64,000 nucleotides of DNA from Maridesulfovibrio sp050916235. GTDB lineage: Bacteria; Desulfobacterota; Desulfovibrionia; Desulfovibrionales; Desulfovibrionaceae. This document shows, piece after piece, positions 60,198 through 64,000 of this stretch (position 1 is the stretch's first letter; each line of letters starts with the position of its first letter). The DNA is taken from assembly GCF_050916235.1 (NCBI RefSeq), contig NZ_CP104854.1, positions 2,790,001 through 2,854,000 of the forward strand. Direction: 5' to 3'. Made by a program: the position numbers and the translations under genes. The notes under the pieces are model-generated. The model did no database searches. It saw only the letters and a program-made list of their open reading frames with translations, and was not told the origin of the DNA.

Positions 60198-60662
60198 ATG
60201 AATCCTGTCAAGAATATAGCGGTTGTTGCACATGATCACTGCAAGGGTGAACTGCTTGACTTTGTGGAGTGTAATCTTGAAGTCCTGTCCCGGCACAATC
60301 TGCTGGCTACCGGTACAACCGGTGGGCTGGTGGAGGATCTTATCCGTGAGAGGTCCGAAGGCAGCAGAATCGAGTTCAAACCGGTCAACCGGATGAAATC
60401 CGGGCCGCTGGGCGGTGACCAGCAGTTGGGTGCCATGATCTCTGAAGGACGCATAGACGTGCTGATCTTTTTCTGGGACCCCATGCAGCCGCAGCCGCAT
60501 GATGTTGACGTCAAGGCTCTGCTCAGACTCGCGGTCCTTTACAATATTCCTACGGCAAGCAACCGTTCTTCAGCGGAATTTCTGATTTCATCGCCATATT
60601 TCAGCGGAGAGTACGAGATCAAGCCGGTGGATTTTTCTGATTATACCCAGCGTAAGATCTGA
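60198..60662 (+). CDS. mgsA: Methylglyoxal synthase
   Basis: A 154-aa methylglyoxal synthase, turning dihydroxyacetone phosphate into methylglyoxal and phosphate as a bypass of glycolysis under phosphate limitation. Family motifs: VVAHDHCKGEL (substrate His), ATGTTGGLV (phosphate site), SGPLGGDQQLGAMI (catalytic Asp74), FFWDPMQPQPHDVDVKALLR (H101, D104) and IPTASNRSSAEFL. ATG 60198 with GGAGG 11 bases upstream is chosen over the longer frame from 60153. Length fits the family. Confidence 0.95.
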   Translation: MNPVKNIAVVAHDHCKGELLDFVECNLEVLSRHNLLATGTTGGLVEDLIRERSEGSRIEFKPVNRMKSGPLGGDQQLGAMISEGRIDVLIFFWDPMQPQPHDVDVKALLRLAVLYNIPTASNRSSAEFLISSPYFSGEYEIKPVDFSDYTQRKI

Positions 60663-60787
60663 ACAGGCTTATCGTCAGTTGTGCATTGCCGGGCTTTGAT
60701 CTATATGTGCCCGGAATCGATGAAAACGGGCCGACACGGCCCTTTCAAATTTGTGGATTAATACTGTGTGCCCATGTGAGAGGATTT

Positions 60788-61063
60788 ATGACTGCTGCTT
60801 CTGTTAAACAGGTTGTTTATAATGATCTGCCCATTCGTTATTATGTTGTAGGCAATGTCGCCTATGTCTGCCCCGATGATCTGGTGCCCATTATGGCTCT
60901 TGATTCCAAAGAGATAATTACCGAAGGGGAACAGGCATGGGATAAGGTTGAGGCCGGTCGCCGCATCTTTCCATTTTTCGATTTTTTTGACTGGTTTTCA
61001 GAGCAGTTTGACAGTTATGAATATTCGGACGATGTCGTGCTCATGGATCCCATGCCCTGGTAG
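60788..61063 (+). CDS. Hypothetical protein, 91 aa
   Basis: I do not recognise the family. The 91-aa product is soluble and has a compact beta-rich N-terminal half (VVYNDLPIRYYVVGNVAYVC) and an aromatic acidic tail (RIFPFFDFFDWFSEQF, EYSDDVVLM). The ATG at 60788 has GAGG close upstream; the longer frame from 60686 does not. It is 125 bases after mgsA and followed by a terminator. Confidence 0.55.
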   Translation: MTAASVKQVVYNDLPIRYYVVGNVAYVCPDDLVPIMALDSKEIITEGEQAWDKVEAGRRIFPFFDFFDWFSEQFDSYEYSDDVVLMDPMPW

Positions 61064-61105
61064 AAGGGGCAGCTCCAGTTGAGTCTGGAGGATATTTTTG
61101 CCGCC

Positions 61106-61146
61106 CAACAGCCCGTCGCCTCTTTTGGTGCCGGGCTGTTTCTTTA
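61106..61146 (+). terminator. Terminator-like hairpin
   Basis: AACAGCCCG and CGGGCTGTT with a 16-base loop, followed by TCTTT. It ends the gene at 60788. Confidence 0.7.
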
Positions 61147-61236
61147 TGGTGAATGATGACGAAGCGACCTTGCTGTTTGTTTCCGTAAATGTTTAAACCA
61201 TGGGCAGTTTGTATTCCAATATATGCGGAGAAGATA

Positions 61237-62226
61237 ATGATCAGAAAATACCTGTTTATTTGTGCGCTTATTCTGTTCCTACCCTGCTTTGCGTCGGCAG
61301 GAACCTATCATGTGCGGGTTTCGTCTTTTTTTCCGCAAAATAATGAGTCGGTATTCAACGGAAATATTCTGAGCGACGGCAATTACACTACAGGATGGAT
61401 TGCGAAGGGAGAGGATAACGGTATCGGCGAGTGGCTGCATTTCTTTTTCCCGGCTCAGGTTGTCATTGATTCGGTTTCAATTCGAAACGGTATCGGAACC
61501 GGTGAAGATTTCAGCAAGGTTAACCGGGTAAAGGAAATGATTCTTTCCTATTCCGGAGGCCAGCGGCAGGGTTTTGTCCTGCAGGATACCGGGAAGATCC
61601 AGCAGCCTGAAGTAAAAGGGTATCCCACGACCAGTATGGGGATATTGATCAAGTCCGTCTATCCTGAAGGCGGAACAGGAAATGCCGGTATTTCAGAGGT
61701 GGTAATTGATTATCACCGCGCGACCAGCGAAGAGCTTGCTGCATACTCAGGGGCCGTGGCGGAGCATGCAGCAGCCGGGCAAGCCGCTGTGAACGGGACT
61801 GCCCCGGTTGAGAAAAAAAAGGTAATCCCCACCCATGAAATGGGTAGGGAAGAGTATCGGAAGGCGGTTCTTGAGGAATTGCGGTTCTTTTTTGACAGGT
61901 TTTACCGTAATTTCGTGACCATGAATCAGGAATATCCGCGGATGTTCACCGAGGATAATTTCCTGCGCGAGAGTGCCATGTTTGAAAGCTTTCGGGCAAT
62001 GCTGGATAATCGCGGAGTTCTCCAGAAGTACAATGAAGCCCAGGTTTCAACGCCCGGCCTGCATTTCTCCATCAGGACTTTGACCCGCGATGAAGTTGAG
62101 CTCTGGGTCAAAGGGGATTACACAGTAATCTACGACCACCGGGTCAACAAAGTGCCGGAGAATGCCCTGTATCACCTCAAGCGGGAATTCGGCGACTGGA
62201 AGGTTAAGAACAAGCTTGAGTATTAA
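61237..62226 (+). CDS. Secreted protein with discoidin-like domain
   Basis: A 329-aa exported protein. Residues 1-20 form a signal peptide ending in ASAG. The domain at about 22-160 (VSSFFPQNN, NILSDGNYTTGWIAKGE, GEWLHFFFPAQVVIDSVSIRNG, GNAGISEVVIDYH) matches the NADase-type or F5/8 C-type (discoidin) glycan-binding domain. A low-complexity Ala/Pro linker (about 170-195) leads to a second soluble domain of about 130 residues (EEYRKAVLEELRFFFDRFYRN and onward) with no clear family. GGAG lies before ATG 61237; the longer frame from 61189 has no ribosome site. The protein probably binds cell-surface glycans or protein partners in the periplasm. Confidence 0.7.
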   Translation: MIRKYLFICALILFLPCFASAGTYHVRVSSFFPQNNESVFNGNILSDGNYTTGWIAKGEDNGIGEWLHFFFPAQVVIDSVSIRNGIGTGEDFSKVNRVKEMILSYSGGQRQGFVLQDTGKIQQPEVKGYPTTSMGILIKSVYPEGGTGNAGISEVVIDYHRATSEELAAYSGAVAEHAAAGQAAVNGTAPVEKKKVIPTHEMGREEYRKAVLEELRFFFDRFYRNFVTMNQEYPRMFTEDNFLRESAMFESFRAMLDNRGVLQKYNEAQVSTPGLHFSIRTLTRDEVELWVKGDYTVIYDHRVNKVPENALYHLKREFGDWKVKNKLEY

Positions 62227-62234
62227 CCGGCAAG

Positions 62235-62290
62235 ATGCCTCCGGATGCAAAATTCAATCGTCAAAAGCGCAAAGCGCAGTTGATTTCATA
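62235..62290. repeat. Dispersed intergenic repeat, copy 3
   Basis: GATGCCTCCGGATGCAAAAT, TCGTCAAAAGCGCAAAGCGC and TTGATTTC resemble the segments at 22712-22755 and 37876-37920. It sits between a stop codon and a terminator. Confidence 0.5.
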
Positions 62291-62293
62291 GAC

Positions 62294-62335
62294 AAAAAAA
62301 GTCCCCGGAAGCGGCCGCTTCCGGGGACTTTTTAT
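62294..62335. terminator. Perfect bidirectional terminator
   Basis: AAAAAGTCCCCGGAAGCGG and its full complement form a palindrome ending in five T; it lies between the convergent discoidin-like gene and groEL. Confidence 0.95.
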
Positions 62336-62351
62336 TTGTATTCAACCAGAA

Positions 62352-63941
62352 CTATTCTTCGTCTTCTTCGACTGCGTCAGAGATGGCGCATTCGGTGGTC
62401 AGGAGCAGACCGGAAACGGAAGCAGCGTTCTGCAGGGCGATGCGGGTAACCTTTTTGGGGTCGATAACACCGGCCTTGATGAGGTCTTCGTATACGCCGG
62501 TTCCAGCGTTGAAGCCGAAGCCGTCGGTGCCGGCGGCAACCTTTTCTACGACAACGGAACCTTCAAAGCCTGCGTTTTCAGCGATCATGCGCAGGGGCTG
62601 CTGTGCAGCGCGGCGGATGATGTTGACACCGGCCAGTTCATCGTCGTTACCGACTTTGAGGCCATCGAGAACTTTGGCGCAGCGGACCAGGGCGGTACCG
62701 CCACCGGCTACGATGCCTTCTTCAACAGCAGCGCGGGTTGCGTTGAGTGCATCTTCCACGCGTGCTTTCTTTTCTTTCATCTCAACTTCGGTAGCAGCAC
62801 CGACTTTGATTACTGCAACACCGCCAACCAGTTTGGCGAGGCGTTCCTGCAGCTTTTCACGGTCGTAGTCGGAGGAAGTGTCAGCGATCTGGGCTTCGAT
62901 CTGTTTTACGCGGCCTTTGATCTCTTCAACGGAACCTGCACCGTCAACGATAACGGTGTTTTCCTTGTCGATGCGTACGCGCTTGGCGGTACCGAGACCT
63001 TCAACGGTCATTGCGTCGAGGGTAAGGCCGATGTCGTCGGAAACAACGGTTGCACCGGTAAGGGTGGCGATGTCCTTCAGCATTTCCTTGCGGCGGTCAC
63101 CGAAACCGGGAGCCTTGATGGCGCAGACGTTAAGGTTGGCGCGCAGTCTGTTTACTACGAGGGTAGCCAGAGCTTCGCCATCCACGTCTTCAGCTACGAT
63201 GAGCAGGGGACGGGACATTTTGAGAACCTGCTCCAGGATGGGGAGCAGTTCCTTCATGCTGGAAACTTTTTTCTCGCAGAGAAGGATCATGGGGTTATCG
63301 AATTCGCAGACCATCTTGTCGGTGTCGGTTGCGAAGTAGGGGGAGAGGTAGCCGCGATCGAACTGCATGCCTTCTACAACGTCCAGTTCGGTCTTCATGG
63401 ACTTGGCTTCCTCAACGGTGATAACGCCTTCCTTGCCTACTTTATCCATGGCTTCGGCGAGGATTTCACCGATGGTGGAGTCGCTGTTGGCGGAAATGGT
63501 TCCGACCTGTGCGATTTCAGCTTTGTCGCGGGTGGGCTTTGCAAGCTTGCCGAGTTCGTCAACGATTGCTGCAACTGCAGTGTCGATACCGCGTTTGATG
63601 GACATGGGGTTGCGGCCTGCTGCAACGAGCTTTACGCCTTCAGCAAAGATGGACTGGGCCAGAACGGTTGCAGTGGTGGTTCCGTCACCGGCGATGTCGT
63701 TGGTCTTGGAAGCTACTTCCTTGACCATCTGGGCGCCCATGTTCTCGAACTTGTCTTCGAGGTCGATTTCCTTGGCAACGGTAACGCCGTCCTTGGTGAT
63801 GGTGGGTGCGCCCCAGGATTTCTCAATGACAACGTTGCGGCCTTTGGGGCCGAGGGTTACCTTTACAGCTTCAGCAAGGGTGTCCACGCCTTTTTTGAGA
63901 CGGTCGCGGGCGGTAACGTCGAATTCGATGGTTTTAGCCAT
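62352..63941 (-). CDS. groEL: Chaperonin GroEL, with non-standard C-terminus
   Basis: The 60-kDa chaperonin, 529 aa. The ATP-binding motif GDGTTTATVLAQSIF, the segment NDIAGDGTTT and the equatorial ends (VVIEKSWGAPTITKDGVTVAKEI at the start, split here) are normal, as are KAPGFGDRRKEMLKD and EEGIVAGGGTALVR. The C-terminus reads TTECAISDAVEEDEE and stops, lacking the Gly-Gly-Met repeat that ends most GroEL proteins. Length (529 versus 548 in E. coli) agrees with loss of the tail. ATG 63941 has AGGAG upstream. GroES would lie beyond the window edge in the usual order. Strong codon bias shows high expression. Confidence 0.97.
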   Translation of the reverse strand: MAKTIEFDVTARDRLKKGVDTLAEAVKVTLGPKGRNVVIEKSWGAPTITKDGVTVAKEIDLEDKFENMGAQMVKEVASKTNDIAGDGTTTATVLAQSIFAEGVKLVAAGRNPMSIKRGIDTAVAAIVDELGKLAKPTRDKAEIAQVGTISANSDSTIGEILAEAMDKVGKEGVITVEEAKSMKTELDVVEGMQFDRGYLSPYFATDTDKMVCEFDNPMILLCEKKVSSMKELLPILEQVLKMSRPLLIVAEDVDGEALATLVVNRLRANLNVCAIKAPGFGDRRKEMLKDIATLTGATVVSDDIGLTLDAMTVEGLGTAKRVRIDKENTVIVDGAGSVEEIKGRVKQIEAQIADTSSDYDREKLQERLAKLVGGVAVIKVGAATEVEMKEKKARVEDALNATRAAVEEGIVAGGGTALVRCAKVLDGLKVGNDDELAGVNIIRRAAQQPLRMIAENAGFEGSVVVEKVAAGTDGFGFNAGTGVYEDLIKAGVIDPKKVTRIALQNAASVSGLLLTTECAISDAVEEDEE

Positions 63942-64000
63942 TTAATGATTCTCCTGAATAGAAAATTGGTTGTGAAAGTATAAGGGCGATTATTCTACGA

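Noticed and set aside
63367..63945. 192-codon plus-strand frame
   Set aside because: Antisense to groEL; composition reflects codon bias of groEL.

Overview
The window reads as chromosomal DNA of a free-living Gram-negative anaerobe, most likely a marine sulfate-reducing deltaproteobacterium of the Desulfovibrionales (Maridesulfovibrio-like). The reasons are the SahR-type ArsR/methyltransferase regulator directly upstream of ahcY, the GAK gene set, two large hybrid histidine kinases, a UGA-decoding selenoprotein and many iron-sulfur proteins. This placement is inference from gene content; no rRNA gene is present.

Layout: 1-9.2 kb carries secreted or membrane proteins of mostly unknown role (including a lectin-like protein at 2383 and a 57-residue membrane peptide at 2922), an endonuclease/phosphatase-fold protein, and a periplasmic binding protein followed by a 1005-aa hybrid kinase. 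9.2-20.7 kb has an IscU-type scaffold, LysR and acyltransferase genes, a CofD-like protein beside endonuclease IV, a second hybrid kinase, a ferredoxin-nitroreductase and a PEP-CTERM-like surface protein. 21.0-28.6 kb is an eight-gene minus-strand GAK cluster (CofD-like, HprK-like kinase, ATP-grasp, PhoU/aminoglycoside-kinase fusion, two amphi-Trp proteins, PHP-like hydrolase, XXXCH protein), apparently in three transcription units; the CofD-like gene at 12.7 kb is a paralog outside it. At 29.6-31.4 kb a lone A/T-rich reverse-transcriptase gene sits between ordinary genes and looks like a horizontally acquired defence-type RT.

33.0-34.3 kb holds two copies of a tRNA block (Gln-CTG, Glu-TTC, Glu-TTC), each with its own promoter and terminator. 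35.4-41.4 kb is core metabolism and repair: sahR-ahcY with a tandem operator, recN, and two dipeptide-type permeases. 41.6-54.1 kb is an accessory stretch organised around tRNA-Ala(GGC): two intact copies and at least three decayed 3' fragments with duplicated terminators, separating cargo genes (amidohydrolase, MarR-MFS-cupin, YaaA, metallo-beta-lactamase fold, nitrilase). This suggests repeated integration at one tRNA family, although no integrase is visible.

54.3-64.0 kb returns to general functions: methyltransferase, LysE exporter, molybdopterin oxidoreductase, an ArsC/Spx-like selenoprotein with selenocysteine in place of the catalytic cysteine, an MFS transporter, methylglyoxal synthase, and groEL with an unusual acidic tail lacking the Gly-Gly-Met repeat. 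Function statements rest on recognised motifs and family knowledge; no database search was run.
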